Below are positions 27,818 to 39,974 of a DNA stretch of 64,000 nucleotides, piece after piece. Every line of letters starts with the position of its first letter. Within the stretch, counting starts at the first letter, position 1. Position numbers and translations under genes: made by a program. The stretch is from Pseudomonas shahriarae. Its GTDB lineage: Bacteria > Pseudomonadota > Gammaproteobacteria > Pseudomonadales > Pseudomonadaceae. Location: the NCBI RefSeq assembly GCF_014268455.2, contig NZ_CP077085.1, forward strand, positions 4,381,001 through 4,445,000, given 5' to 3'. Below the pieces are notes generated by a model, which did not search any database, had not been told where the DNA came from, and saw only the letters and a program-made list of their open reading frames with translations.

Positions 27818-30439
27818 TCAAGCGCCCTGGCGCTTATCCTCGACCTTCCACTTGCCACCGTCGTAGAAGGCTTTCCAGCCCGTAGGCTTGCCGTCCACTT
27901 CGGTCTGCACGTACTGCTCCTTGGTCTTGCGGCTGTAGCGGATCACGGCCGGGCGACCGTCGGGATCCTTCTTCGGCGCTTCGCACAGGAAGTGGTACTT
28001 CGGATCGATTTCATCCTTGTGCGGCACGATCTCCAGCACCAGCGGCGCACGGGTCTCGCGGTTTTTCGGGAACTGGCTGGCGGCCAGGAACAAGCCCGAA
28101 GCGCCGTCACGCAGGATATAGGTGTCGTTGACCTTCTCGCATTTGAGCTCGGGCATCTTCACCGGGTCCATCTTCGGCGGCGCCGCGTCACCGCTTTTCA
28201 GCAGTTTGCGGGTGTTCTTGCAGGTCGGGTTGGTGCAACCGAAGAACTTGCCGAAACGACCGGTCTTGAGCTGCATCTCGCTGCCGCACTTGTCGCATTC
28301 CAGGCTCGGGCCTTCATAGCCCTTGATGCGATAGGTGCCTTCTTCGATCTCGTAGCCGTTGCAATCGGGGTTGTTACCACAGATGTGCAGCTTGTGCTTC
28401 TCGTCCAGCAGGTAGGCATCCATGGCCGTGCTGCAGATCGGGCAACGGTGCTTGCCACGCAGCACCAGCGACTCGGATTCACCCTCGTCATCGGCAGCGA
28501 TTTCATCACCTGGCACCAGGTTGACGGTGGCCTTGCAGCGCTCTTTGGGCGGCAGGCTGTAGCCCGAGCAACCCAGGAACACACCGGTCGACGCGGTACG
28601 GATCTGCATTGGACGACCGCAAGTGGTGCACGGAATATCCGTCATCACCGGCTGATTGGCACGCATGCCGTTTTCCGGGCTCTCGGCTACTTCGAGTTTT
28701 TTCTTGAAGTCGCCGTAGAACTCGTCGAGTACGTTTTTCCAGTCGCGCTCGCCCTGGGCCACGTCATCGAGATTCTCTTCCATACCGGCAGTAAAGCCGT
28801 AGTCCATCAGGTTGGAGAAGCTCTCGGACAGACGCTCGGTGACGATATCGCCCATCTTTTCCGAATAGAAACGGCGGTTGTGCAAGGCAACGTAGCCACG
28901 GTCCTGGATCGTGGAAATGATCGCCGCATAGGTCGAAGGACGACCGATACCGCGTTTTTCCATTTCCTTGACCAGGCTGGCTTCCGAATAACGGGGTGGT
29001 GGCTTGGTGAAGTGCTGGCTCGGATCGAGTTTGATCAGCTTCAGCGCATCGCCCTGAGCCATGTCTGGCAGCACATCGTCATCACCCGGCTTGGCGATTT
29101 GCGGCATCACGCGGGTATAGCCGTCGAACTTGAGGATCCGGCCCTTGGCACGCAGCTCGAAGTCCCCGGCACCCACTGTGACGGTGGTGGACAGGTATTG
29201 CGCCGGCAGCATCTGGCACGCCAGGAACTGGCGCCAGATCAGCTCGTAGAGGCGCTCAGCGTCGCGTTCCATGCCGGTCAGCTTGCTTGGCTCGGTATTG
29301 GCGTCGGACGGACGAATCGCTTCGTGAGCCTCTTGTGCGCCTTCCTTGCTGCTGTAGACGTTTGGCTTCTCCGGCAGGTACTTCTTGCCGAACTCGCTTT
29401 CAATATAAGTACGCGCCATCGCCACCGCGTCCACCGACAGGTTGGTGGAGTCAGTACGCATATAAGTGATGTAGCCCGCTTCGTACAGACGCTGGGCCAT
29501 CATCATCGTCTTCTTCACGCCAAAGCCCAGGCGGTTGCTCGCGGCCTGTTGCAGGGTGGAGGTGATGAACGGCGCCGACGGCTTGCTGCTGGTGGGCTTG
29601 TCTTCACGCTTGACGATGCTGTAGCTGGAAGCCTTGAGCTTGTCCAGCGCGGCCATGGCCTGGGCTTCGTTGAGCGGCTTGAAGGCCTCGCCTTTCTCGC
29701 GGGCCACTTCAAAGCGCACGTTATTGCCCTTGGCGGTACCGAGGTCCGCGTGGACTTCCCAGTACTCTTCAGGGTTGAACGCACGAATCTCGCGCTCACG
29801 CTCCACCACCAGCTTGACCGCTACCGATTGCACACGGCCAGCGGACAGGCCGCGGGCGATCTTCGCCCACAGCAGTGGCGAGACCATGTAGCCGACGACG
29901 CGGTCGAGGAAGCGCCGCGCCTGTTGGGCATTGACGCGGTCAATGTCCAACTCGCCCGGCTTGGAGAAGGCTTCCTGGATCGCCTTCTTGGTAATTTCGT
30001 TGAACACCACGCGTTTATAGCGGCTGTCATCCCCACCGATGGCTTCGCGCAGGTGCCAGGCAATGGCTTCCCCTTCGCGGTCCAAGTCCGTCGCGAGATA
30101 GATGGTGTCAGCATCCTTGGCGAGCCGGCGCAGCTCCTCGATCACCTTTTCCTTGCCCGGAAGGATTTCGTACTTGGCCTTCCAGCCATGATCCGGGTCC
30201 ACACCCATGCGCGAGACCAGCTGCTTGCGCGCCTTCTCTTTAGGCGAGAGCACCGGACCTTCGCCCGCAGCCGCCTTGCCGCGCTTGGCAGCAGGCTCCT
30301 TGCTGGCGCTAGCCGAACCGCTGGTGGGCAGGTCTCGGATATGGCCGATACTCGACTTCACCACGTACTCGTTACCCAAGTACTTGTTGATGGTCTTGGC
30401 CTTAGCCGGGGATTCCACAATGACCAGCGATTTGCCCAT
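27818..30439 (-). CDS. topA: DNA topoisomerase I
   Basis: This 873-residue type IA topoisomerase relaxes negative supercoils. A Toprim domain opens with [15 protein letters not shown], and the catalytic Tyr is in [14 protein letters not shown] (about 320-333). The C-terminus carries several topoisomerase zinc-finger modules, with Cys pairs at [34 protein letters not shown] and CTNPTC. The start at 30439 gives the family N-terminus. An insertion rich in Ala, Ser and Lys (about residues 35-55) follows the first strand, as in other pseudomonads. Confidence 0.97.
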   Translation of the reverse strand: MGKSLVIVESPAKAKTINKYLGNEYVVKSSIGHIRDLPTSGSASASKEPAAKRGKAAAGEGPVLSPKEKARKQLVSRMGVDPDHGWKAKYEILPGKEKVIEELRRLAKDADTIYLATDLDREGEAIAWHLREAIGGDDSRYKRVVFNEITKKAIQEAFSKPGELDIDRVNAQQARRFLDRVVGYMVSPLLWAKIARGLSAGRVQSVAVKLVVEREREIRAFNPEEYWEVHADLGTAKGNNVRFEVAREKGEAFKPLNEAQAMAALDKLKASSYSIVKREDKPTSSKPSAPFITSTLQQAASNRLGFGVKKTMMMAQRLYEAGYITYMRTDSTNLSVDAVAMARTYIESEFGKKYLPEKPNVYSSKEGAQEAHEAIRPSDANTEPSKLTGMERDAERLYELIWRQFLACQMLPAQYLSTTVTVGAGDFELRAKGRILKFDGYTRVMPQIAKPGDDDVLPDMAQGDALKLIKLDPSQHFTKPPPRYSEASLVKEMEKRGIGRPSTYAAIISTIQDRGYVALHNRRFYSEKMGDIVTERLSESFSNLMDYGFTAGMEENLDDVAQGERDWKNVLDEFYGDFKKKLEVAESPENGMRANQPVMTDIPCTTCGRPMQIRTASTGVFLGCSGYSLPPKERCKATVNLVPGDEIAADDEGESESLVLRGKHRCPICSTAMDAYLLDEKHKLHICGNNPDCNGYEIEEGTYRIKGYEGPSLECDKCGSEMQLKTGRFGKFFGCTNPTCKNTRKLLKSGDAAPPKMDPVKMPELKCEKVNDTYILRDGASGLFLAASQFPKNRETRAPLVLEIVPHKDEIDPKYHFLCEAPKKDPDGRPAVIRYSRKTKEQYVQTEVDGKPTGWKAFYDGGKWKVEDKRQGA

Positions 30440-30553
30440 GGATCGGAAAATTCCTGAATTCGAGAAGAGAAAGGCGGTTGGCGCCTGACGCGGCAACGCT
30501 ATATATAGTGGCAACACAGTGAGGTCAAGCGCAGCATTGCGCGCAACCCGCCG

Positions 30554-30790
30554 TTATTGCCCTGAAAAAAGACTGGGTTCGACCTGCACCAAAGCAAAGC
30601 GCGGGACCTGCTTGCCGTCAACCTCGACGGTCTCCAGGAACATGCTCAAGGGACGCACCCAAAAGCCGTAATCGCCATACAGTGCTTGGTAGAACACCAC
30701 TTCTTCCTCGGTCTCGGAGTGCCGTGCCACATTAAAAACGCGGTACTTGGGACCTTTATAATGCTGGTAGAGCCCTGGTTCGACTTTCAT
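30554..30790 (-). CDS. DUF1653 family protein
   Basis: The 78-residue product MKVEPGLYQHYKGPKYRVFN... covers a whole DUF1653 domain, a small beta-barrel with YRVFNVARHSETEE, VVFYQALYGDYGFWVRPL and FLETVEVDG. It is cytoplasmic, and its role is not known. It lies between topA and fadA on the same strand, as in P. aeruginosa (PA3012). A terminator separates it from fadA, so it probably has its own promoter or shares read-through. Confidence 0.85.
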   Translation of the reverse strand: MKVEPGLYQHYKGPKYRVFNVARHSETEEEVVFYQALYGDYGFWVRPLSMFLETVEVDGKQVPRFALVQVEPSLFSGQ

Positions 30791-30841
30791 GCTCTGACCC
30801 TCTTACAAAATTTATTAAAAAAAAATTAAAAATTCCAAAAA

Positions 30842-30869
30842 ACAAAAACCGGGGCACTGGGCCCCGGCT
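30842..30869 (-). terminator. Intrinsic terminator of fadBA
   Basis: On the minus strand CCGGGGC-CCAGT-GCCCCGG (30849-30867) is followed by TTTTTG. It lies about 20 bp after the fadA stop. Confidence 0.88.
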
Positions 30870-30885
30870 TCCGTCAACCCAACGC

Positions 30886-34238
<3,353 letters not shown>

Positions 34239-34588
34239 CAACTGATCTCCACGATATGGAAGCTGAACAGTACACATCGGACGCTGGCCCCTGGTCGGGC
34301 ATTGATCATTTCGTCAATGCTCACGCCAACGCGCCAGGCACACCCGCCAATGCGATAGTCGGGATTATGTATGAGATGCCTGACAGACAAACACTCAATT
34401 CATACGCCCGTTTGATTTGGGTACGCCACCTTCAGCCAAATTCCGACAATTGTCAATCGCCCGAAAGCGCTGTAAAAACGCGACTTTTCAGTCATTTCAT
34501 AACCGCCAAGGCGAATCAATGCGCAGGTATTCACCTGATCAATAATCCAAAAGAGCCAGCAAAGGCCTGTACAGCGGCGGATATCCGG
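34239..34588. other. fadB upstream intergenic region
   Basis: About 350 bp of lower G+C sequence without a convincing gene. It contains the fadB leader, GACAATTGTC (34444-34453, a perfect 10-bp palindrome) and two PsrA-like half-sites, CAAAC (34388) and GTTTG (34410), whose spacer of 17 bp is too long for the known consensus. Confidence 0.4.
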
Positions 34589-34595
34589 CTAGGCT
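34589..34595 (+). promoter_or_regulatory. Possible sigma-S-type -10 element of the candidate sRNA
   Basis: CTAGGCT resembles the RpoS -10 core CTATACT (two mismatches) and lies about 7 bp before the proposed RNA start. This is a weak call, supported mainly by position. Confidence 0.3.
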
Positions 34596-34601
34596 AGCCG
34601 C

Positions 34602-34699
34602 ATGTGGGAACGCCGGCGCGAATGCGCGGCGCGATGAAACGCAGAATGACCGGCCTGCCTGGCCAACTCCAGCCCGATGATGATGTCGGGCTTTTTATT
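34602..34699 (+). ncRNA. Candidate intergenic small RNA, about 97 nt
   Basis: A strong rho-independent terminator (34671-34699) ends no gene on the plus strand: the flanking genes fadB and the 145-residue hypothetical are both on the minus strand. Upstream are two further hairpins, CGCCGGCGCGAATGCGCGGC (34611-34630) and GGCC-TGCCT-GGCC (34652-34664), separated by an unpaired A-rich stretch GATGAAACGCAGAATGA. That layout fits a Hfq-type regulatory RNA. It could belong to a known Pseudomonas sRNA family such as RgsA/P16; I cannot test this here. The 5' end is a guess from the -10-like element. Confidence 0.5.
34671..34699 (+). terminator. Intrinsic terminator of the candidate sRNA
   Basis: AGCCCGA-TGATGATG-TCGGGCT is followed by TTTTATT on the plus strand. 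On the minus strand the stem is followed by GGAGTTGG, so it works in one direction only. Confidence 0.85.
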
Positions 34700-34702
34700 G
34701 CC

Positions 34703-35140
34703 TCAGGCCAGGGCCTTGAGTAACGCACTGATGGCCTGCAAGTCACTGGACTCGCCCTTCTCGCCCCAGTACAGGGCGATCATCTGCTTGTCCGCCTCCA
34801 CTTTGAAGACATTGGCCGGCAGCGTTGCAAAATGCGGCAACAACTTCTCGTCCACGCAGATTTCCTGCCATTGGTTGACCCACACACCTGGCTCCTGCTG
34901 CCAGTAAACCCACAGCGCGGGTTTGCTGCCGCGCCGTGGCCGACAGTACTGCGCACAGGGGCTGGGCGGCTCCTGCTTGAGCCAGTGCGGCCATTCCTGG
35001 GGCGACAGTTGCATCGCCAGGCCGATGCGTCGCGCCTCCATGCGCAGGGCCATGCGCCCGCTCTGGTGGCGCGAGGGCCGCAGCCATGCCAGAGGGCTCA
35101 AGACCACTAGAAGGATTGACACCACTATCCAGACCGTCAT
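34703..35140 (-). CDS. Conserved hypothetical protein with N-terminal membrane anchor
   Basis: The 145-residue product has one hydrophobic segment at residues 3-19 (VWIVVSILLVVLSPLAW) and a soluble, Trp-rich, basic-then-acidic body with CAQYCRPRRGSKPALWVYWQ. It is probably a type II single-span inner-membrane protein. It is conserved between fadB and the universal stress gene in pseudomonads (PA3016-like). I do not recognise a function. Its stop lies four bases from the terminator of the candidate sRNA on the opposite strand. Confidence 0.7.
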   Translation of the reverse strand: MTVWIVVSILLVVLSPLAWLRPSRHQSGRMALRMEARRIGLAMQLSPQEWPHWLKQEPPSPCAQYCRPRRGSKPALWVYWQQEPGVWVNQWQEICVDEKLLPHFATLPANVFKVEADKQMIALYWGEKGESSDLQAISALLKALA

Positions 35141-35235
35141 ATGTGTACTCCCGAATTTCTAGATGAGCGGATTTGACCCCATCCGCTTGAAAGCAGCCAT
35201 ACTGAACTTATTGCAGTCCCCTGGAGGAACGCCTC

Positions 35236-35673
35236 ATGACTTACCAACATATTCTGGTCGCCGTGGATCTGACCGAAGAGTGCGATCCGGTGATCAAGCG
35301 CGCCGTGGCCATTGCCGGCGATACCGTGAAGCTGTCGCTGGTGCATATCGTCGAACCCATGGCCATGGCCTTTGGCGGCGACGTACCGATGGACCTTTCG
35401 CAACTGCAACAGCAGCAGTTCGACCAGGCCAAGGAGCGCCTGGACCGACTGATTGCCAAATATCCCGCACTGAAAAAAGACCAAAGCCACCTGACTTACG
35501 GCCAGCCACGCCAGGAAATCCATCATCTGGCCAAGGAACAGAACTGCGACCTGATCGTGGTCGGCAGCCATGGTCGCCACGGCTTGGCGTTGCTGCTGGG
35601 CTCGACCGCCAACGACGTATTGCACGGCGCACCGTGCGACGTACTGGCAGTGAAGCTGGTAAAAAGCTCGTAA
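35236..35673 (+). CDS. Universal stress protein, UspA family
   Basis: The 145-residue single-domain Usp begins MTYQHILVAVDLTEECDPVI and ends with the nucleotide-loop motif VVGSHGRHGLALLLGSTAND (G-2x-G-9x-G-S/T), so it is probably of the ATP-binding type. Such proteins accumulate in stationary phase or stress; the specific role is unknown. GGAGG precedes the ATG at 35236. It is divergent from the 145-residue hypothetical and is followed by a REPIN and terminator. Confidence 0.93.
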   Translation: MTYQHILVAVDLTEECDPVIKRAVAIAGDTVKLSLVHIVEPMAMAFGGDVPMDLSQLQQQQFDQAKERLDRLIAKYPALKKDQSHLTYGQPRQEIHHLAKEQNCDLIVVGSHGRHGLALLLGSTANDVLHGAPCDVLAVKLVKSS

Positions 35674-35690
35674 GAGCACTGCACATCAGA

Positions 35691-35780
35691 TGTAGGAGCT
35701 GGCTTACCTGCGATAGCAGCCTGTCAGCTGATACATCGGGTGGCTGGCAGACCGCTATCGCCGGCAAGCCAGCTCCTACC
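35691..35780. repeat. REPIN, divergent subtype
   Basis: TGTAGGAGCTGGCTTACCTG and the inverted GGCAAGCCAGCTCCTACC flank about 50 bp. The core carries GTAGGAGC instead of GTGGGAGC, a different REP subtype from the others in the window. Confidence 0.85.
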
Positions 35781-35800
35781 TGTTGAAGTGCATTTCATAT

Positions 35801-35837
35801 AAAAAAACCGGTACTCGTAAGAGCACCGGTTTTTTAT
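35801..35837. terminator. Bidirectional terminator (usp / uup)
   Basis: AAAAAACCGGTACTCGTAAG continues to AGCACCGGTTTTTTATT: the stem AACCGGT...ACCGGTT is bordered by A and T tracts between convergent genes. Confidence 0.9.
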
Positions 35838-35851
35838 TGCCGCTGAATCAA

Positions 35852-37768
35852 TCAGGCATCCAGCTCGGCCCAACGCTCAACCAAGACTTCCAGCTCCTGG
35901 TTCAGCTTCTCCAGGGACTCGATGACCTTGGCCGTTTCTGCCGCCGGACGCAGGTAGAAGCCCGCGTCAGCCATGTCGGCCTCCACTGCAGCAATCTGCT
36001 TTTCCTTGGCTTCGATCTCACCCGGCAGGGCTTCGAGCTCACGCTGCAGCTTGTAGCTGAGCTTCTTCTTGGCAGCCGGCGCGGCTTCCTGAACCGGCGC
36101 AACAGCAGCCGGTGCAACCACAGCAGAGTTCAAGTCGGCCTTGCCAGACTTGCTCTCGGTCACGCCCAGCAGGCGCGGCGAGCCGCCCTGGCGCAGCCAG
36201 TCCTGGTAACCACCGACGTATTCGCGCACCTTGCCTTCACCTTCGAAGACCAGGGTGCTGGTGACCACGTTGTCGAGGAATGCCCGGTCGTGGCTGACCA
36301 TCAGTACGGTGCCGTTGAAGGTCAGCAGGACCTCTTCCAGCAACTCCAGCGTTTCCACGTCGAGGTCGTTGGTCGGTTCGTCGAGCACCAGCAGGTTGGC
36401 CGGTTTGCTGAACAACTTGGCCAGCAGCAGACGCGCACGCTCGCCGCCAGACAACGCCTTGACCGGCGTGCGCGCACGTTGCGGGCTGAACAGGAAGTCG
36501 CCCAGGTAGCTCAACACGTGGCGGCTCTGGCCGTCGATGTCGATAAAGTCGCGGCCTTCGGCGACGTTGTCGATCACGGTCTTTTCCAGGTCCAACTGGT
36601 GGCGCAACTGGTCGAAGTAGGCCACGTCGATGCGCGTCCCCTCTTCCACAGTGCCGCTGGTCGGTTGCAGACCGCTGAGCATCAGCTTGAGCAGGGTGGT
36701 CTTGCCGGTACCGTTGGCACCCAGCAGGCCGATGCGGTCGCCGCGCTGCAGGACCATGGAGAAGTCTTTGATCAGGAACGGGCCATCCGGGTGATGGAAG
36801 CTGACGTTCTCCAGGACCATCACCTGCTTGCCCGACTTGTCGGCGGTATCGAGCTGGATATTGGCCTTGCCAGTGCGCTCGCGACGTTCGCTGCGCTCCA
36901 CACGCAAGGCTTTCAGGGCCCGTACACGGCCTTCGTTACGGGTGCGGCGGGCCTTGATGCCCTGGCGGATCCACACTTCTTCCTGGGCCAGTTTCTTGTC
37001 GAACAGCGCGTTGGCGGTTTCTTCAGCGGCCAGGGTGGCTTCCTTGTGCACCAGGAAGCTGGCGTAGTCGCCGTTCCAGTCGATCAGGCCGCCGCGATCC
37101 AGCTCGAGGATGCGCGTGGCGAGGTTCTGCAGGAAAGAACGGTCGTGCGTGATGAACAGCACGGCGCCCTGGAAGTCTTTGAGGGCCTCTTCAAGCCAGG
37201 CAATCGCGCCGATATCCAGGTGGTTGGTTGGTTCGTCGAGCAGCAGCAGATCCGGCTCGGAAACCAGAGCCTGGGCCAGCAGCACACGGCGACGCCAGCC
37301 GCCGGACAACTCGGCGAGGGTCTTGTCGGCCGGCAGTTGCAGGCGGCTCAGGGTGCTGTCGACCAATTGCTGCAAGCGCCAGCCATCACGGGCTTCGAGG
37401 TCTTGCTGGACGTGCATCAGTTTGTCCAGGTCGGCATCGGTGACGCAGTTCTGCGCCAGGTGATGGTATTCGGCAAGCAATGCGCCCACACCGTCGAGGC
37501 CTTCGGCAACCACGTCGAACACGGTCCGTTCGTCGGCCACCGGCAATTCTTGCGGCAATTCGCCGATCTTCAGGCCCGGGGCGCGCCACACGGAGCCGTC
37601 ATCGGGCTTCTGGTCGCCTTTTACCAGCTTCATCATGCTGGACTTGCCGGTGCCGTTGCGGCCGATGATGCACACCCGCTCACCACGGGCGATCTGCCAG
37701 GACACCTTGTCCAACAACGGCATAGCGCCGAAAGCAAGGGACACATCGCTGAATTTGAGCAGGGTCAT
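35852..37768 (-). CDS. uup: ABC-F ATPase Uup
   Basis: This 638-residue soluble protein has two ABC domains and no TM segments: Walker A GRNGTGKSS (about 35-43) and GANGTGKTT, signatures LSGGWRRRVLLAQAL and LSGGERARLLLAKLF, and Walker B motifs LLLDEPTNHLD and LVLDEPTNDLD. A C-terminal coiled coil (about 560-638) after an Ala/Pro linker is the Uup mark. E. coli Uup binds DNA and ribosomes and affects precise transposon excision. The ATG at 37768 has GGAG at 8 bp. It is divergent from slt. Confidence 0.92.
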   Translation of the reverse strand: MTLLKFSDVSLAFGAMPLLDKVSWQIARGERVCIIGRNGTGKSSMMKLVKGDQKPDDGSVWRAPGLKIGELPQELPVADERTVFDVVAEGLDGVGALLAEYHHLAQNCVTDADLDKLMHVQQDLEARDGWRLQQLVDSTLSRLQLPADKTLAELSGGWRRRVLLAQALVSEPDLLLLDEPTNHLDIGAIAWLEEALKDFQGAVLFITHDRSFLQNLATRILELDRGGLIDWNGDYASFLVHKEATLAAEETANALFDKKLAQEEVWIRQGIKARRTRNEGRVRALKALRVERSERRERTGKANIQLDTADKSGKQVMVLENVSFHHPDGPFLIKDFSMVLQRGDRIGLLGANGTGKTTLLKLMLSGLQPTSGTVEEGTRIDVAYFDQLRHQLDLEKTVIDNVAEGRDFIDIDGQSRHVLSYLGDFLFSPQRARTPVKALSGGERARLLLAKLFSKPANLLVLDEPTNDLDVETLELLEEVLLTFNGTVLMVSHDRAFLDNVVTSTLVFEGEGKVREYVGGYQDWLRQGGSPRLLGVTESKSGKADLNSAVVAPAAVAPVQEAAPAAKKKLSYKLQRELEALPGEIEAKEKQIAAVEADMADAGFYLRPAAETAKVIESLEKLNQELEVLVERWAELDA

Positions 37769-37980
37769 ACGCTTCTCCAAAAACTGGGCGCGCATTCTAC
37801 CTGAGTTGGGGGGTGAAGCGGCCGGCATTTTCGTGCCCGACACGTTCTGTAGGACATTTCTTGAGAACTTCAGCGAAGCAGCCAGCAAAGCTTTCACCGG
37901 CTGTAGGCAAAAGGCTAAGCTAGGGGTAATCAGTGTCGGCGGCGCCGGCACTAGTCCTGATTTCTTTGCACGGACGTCTC

Positions 37981-39909
37981 ATGCGCAGTCGCCTTTTCAG
38001 CTTTTTATCTTGCCTGCTTCTTTCCTCCACCGCCGTCCAGACCGCCCAGGCCGTGGACCTGACCACCCAACGCCAATATTACGACCAAGCCAAGCGCGCC
38101 CTGGCCAAAGGTGACACCGGGCCGTACATGCAATACAGCCAGGCCCTGGCCGACTATCCACTGACGCCTTACCTGGCCTATGACGAACTGACCGCCCGCC
38201 TGAAGTCCGCGAGCAACCAGGAAATCGAACAGTTCCTGGCCAAACATGGCGACCTGCCCCAGGCCAACTGGATGAAACTGCGCTGGTTGCGCTGGCTGGC
38301 CGAGCGTGGCGATTGGCAGACCTTTGAAAAGTACTACGACGCCAAGCTCAATTTCACCGAACTGGACTGCCTCCACGGCCAATACCAGTTGAGCCACAAC
38401 CTCAAGGCCGAAGGCTACAAGACCGCCGAAGCCCTGTGGATGACCGGTAAATCCCAACCCGCCGCCTGCGATGCCACCTTTGGCCAATGGGCCGCCGCCG
38501 GGCAATTGACCGAACAGAAAATCTGGGACCGCACCAAGCTGGCCGCCGAAGCCCGTAACTATGCGCTGGCCAACAGCCTGGTGAAAACCTTGCCCACCCT
38601 GGGCGCCCAGGGCCGCTTGATGGTGGATGTGGCGCAAAAGCCCGCCATGCTCAGCGACCCATCACGCTTCCTGCCGGCCACCGCGGCCATGTCCGACGCC
38701 GTCGGCCTGGGCTTGCGCCGCCTGGCGCGCCAGAATCCGGAACAAGCCATGGCCCTGCTGGATGGGTATGCCAGCAGCATGCACTTCTCCCGTGACGAAA
38801 AAGTCTCCATCGCCCGGGAAATCGGCCTGACCCTGGCGCGCCGCTACGACCCGCGCGCCCTGGATGTGATGACCAAATACGACCCGGAACTGCGTGACAA
38901 CACCGTCTCCGAATGGCGCCTGCGCCTGCTGCTGCGCCTGGCCCGCTGGGAAGATGCCTACCAGTTGACCCGCAAGCTGCCCCAGGACCTGGCCACCACC
39001 AACCGCTGGCGCTACTGGCAGGCCCGCGCCCTGGAACTGGCCGAGCCGAAGAACCCCCATGCACTGGTGCTGTACAAGGGCCTGGCAAAGGAGCGGGATT
39101 TTTATGGCTTCCTTGCCGCGGATCGCTCCCAGGCCCCGTATCAACTCAATAATCAGCCGCTGGTCATGAGCCAGGCGCTGATCAACAAGGTGCGCAATAC
39201 CCCGGGTGTACGCCGCGCCCTGGAATTTTATGCCCGTGGCCAGATCGTCGACGGCCGCCGCGAGTGGTATCACGTCAGCCGCCACTTCAACCGTGACGAA
39301 ATGGTTGCCCAGGCCAAGCTCGCCTACGACATGAAGTGGTACTTCCCAGCGATCCGCACCATCAGCCAGGCCAAGTACTGGGACGACCTGGATATCCGCT
39401 TCCCCATGGCCCACCGCGACACTCTGGTGCGTGAAGCCAAGGTCCGTGGCCTGCATTCGAGCTGGGTGTTCGCCATCACCCGTCAGGAAAGCGCGTTTAT
39501 GGATGACGCCCGCTCCGGCGTCGGCGCCAGCGGCCTGATGCAACTGATGCCCGCCACCGCCAAGGAAACCGCGCGCAAGTTCAGCATCCCGCTGGCGTCA
39601 CCGCAGCAGGTGCTGGACCCGGACAAGAATATCCAACTCGGCGCCGCCTACCTGAGCCAGGTGCACAGCCAGTTCAACGGCAACCGCGTGCTCGCCTCCG
39701 CGGCCTACAACGCCGGCCCTGGCCGCGTACGCCAATGGCTGCGCGGCGCCGACCACCTGAGTTTCGACGTGTGGGTGGAGAGCATCCCGTTCGACGAAAC
39801 CCGCCAGTATGTGCAGAACGTGCTGTCTTATTCGGTGATCTACGGGCAGAAGCTCAACTCGCCACAGCCGCTGGTGGACTGGCACGAACGTTATTTTGAT
39901 GACCAGTAA
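37981..39909 (+). CDS. slt: Soluble lytic murein transglycosylase Slt
   Basis: This 642-residue periplasmic enzyme cleaves peptidoglycan to 1,6-anhydro-MurNAc ends, whose products feed NagZ recycling. It has a signal peptide ending near TAQA-VD (residue 24), a helical superhelix (about 30-450), and a goose-lysozyme-like catalytic domain with Glu near 503 in ITRQESAFMDDARS, then GLMQLMPATA and AAYNAGPGRVRQWL. The ATG at 37981 begins the signal peptide. Terminator follows. Confidence 0.95.
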   Translation: MRSRLFSFLSCLLLSSTAVQTAQAVDLTTQRQYYDQAKRALAKGDTGPYMQYSQALADYPLTPYLAYDELTARLKSASNQEIEQFLAKHGDLPQANWMKLRWLRWLAERGDWQTFEKYYDAKLNFTELDCLHGQYQLSHNLKAEGYKTAEALWMTGKSQPAACDATFGQWAAAGQLTEQKIWDRTKLAAEARNYALANSLVKTLPTLGAQGRLMVDVAQKPAMLSDPSRFLPATAAMSDAVGLGLRRLARQNPEQAMALLDGYASSMHFSRDEKVSIAREIGLTLARRYDPRALDVMTKYDPELRDNTVSEWRLRLLLRLARWEDAYQLTRKLPQDLATTNRWRYWQARALELAEPKNPHALVLYKGLAKERDFYGFLAADRSQAPYQLNNQPLVMSQALINKVRNTPGVRRALEFYARGQIVDGRREWYHVSRHFNRDEMVAQAKLAYDMKWYFPAIRTISQAKYWDDLDIRFPMAHRDTLVREAKVRGLHSSWVFAITRQESAFMDDARSGVGASGLMQLMPATAKETARKFSIPLASPQQVLDPDKNIQLGAAYLSQVHSQFNGNRVLASAAYNAGPGRVRQWLRGADHLSFDVWVESIPFDETRQYVQNVLSYSVIYGQKLNSPQPLVDWHERYFDDQ

Positions 39910-39942
39910 CAGCCGGTAGATGATGCCCGCTTGAAGCTGCAA

Positions 39943-39974
39943 GTGCCCGCGTTGTGAGACGCGGGCATTTTTTT
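39943..39974. terminator. Intrinsic terminator after slt
   Basis: GCCCGCGT-TGTGAG-ACGCGGGC is followed by ATTTTTTTAG on the plus strand. It overlaps the stop of the convergent ABC exporter gene. Confidence 0.88.

Noticed and set aside
34388..34414. PsrA operator upstream of fadB
   Set aside because: Half-sites CAAAC and GTTTG are 17 bp apart; the known consensus needs 2-4 bp.
34256..34597. 113-residue plus-strand open frame upstream of fadB
   Set aside because: No ribosome site, no recognisable family, and composition unlike a Pseudomonas coding sequence; it covers the fadB leader and ends just before the candidate sRNA.
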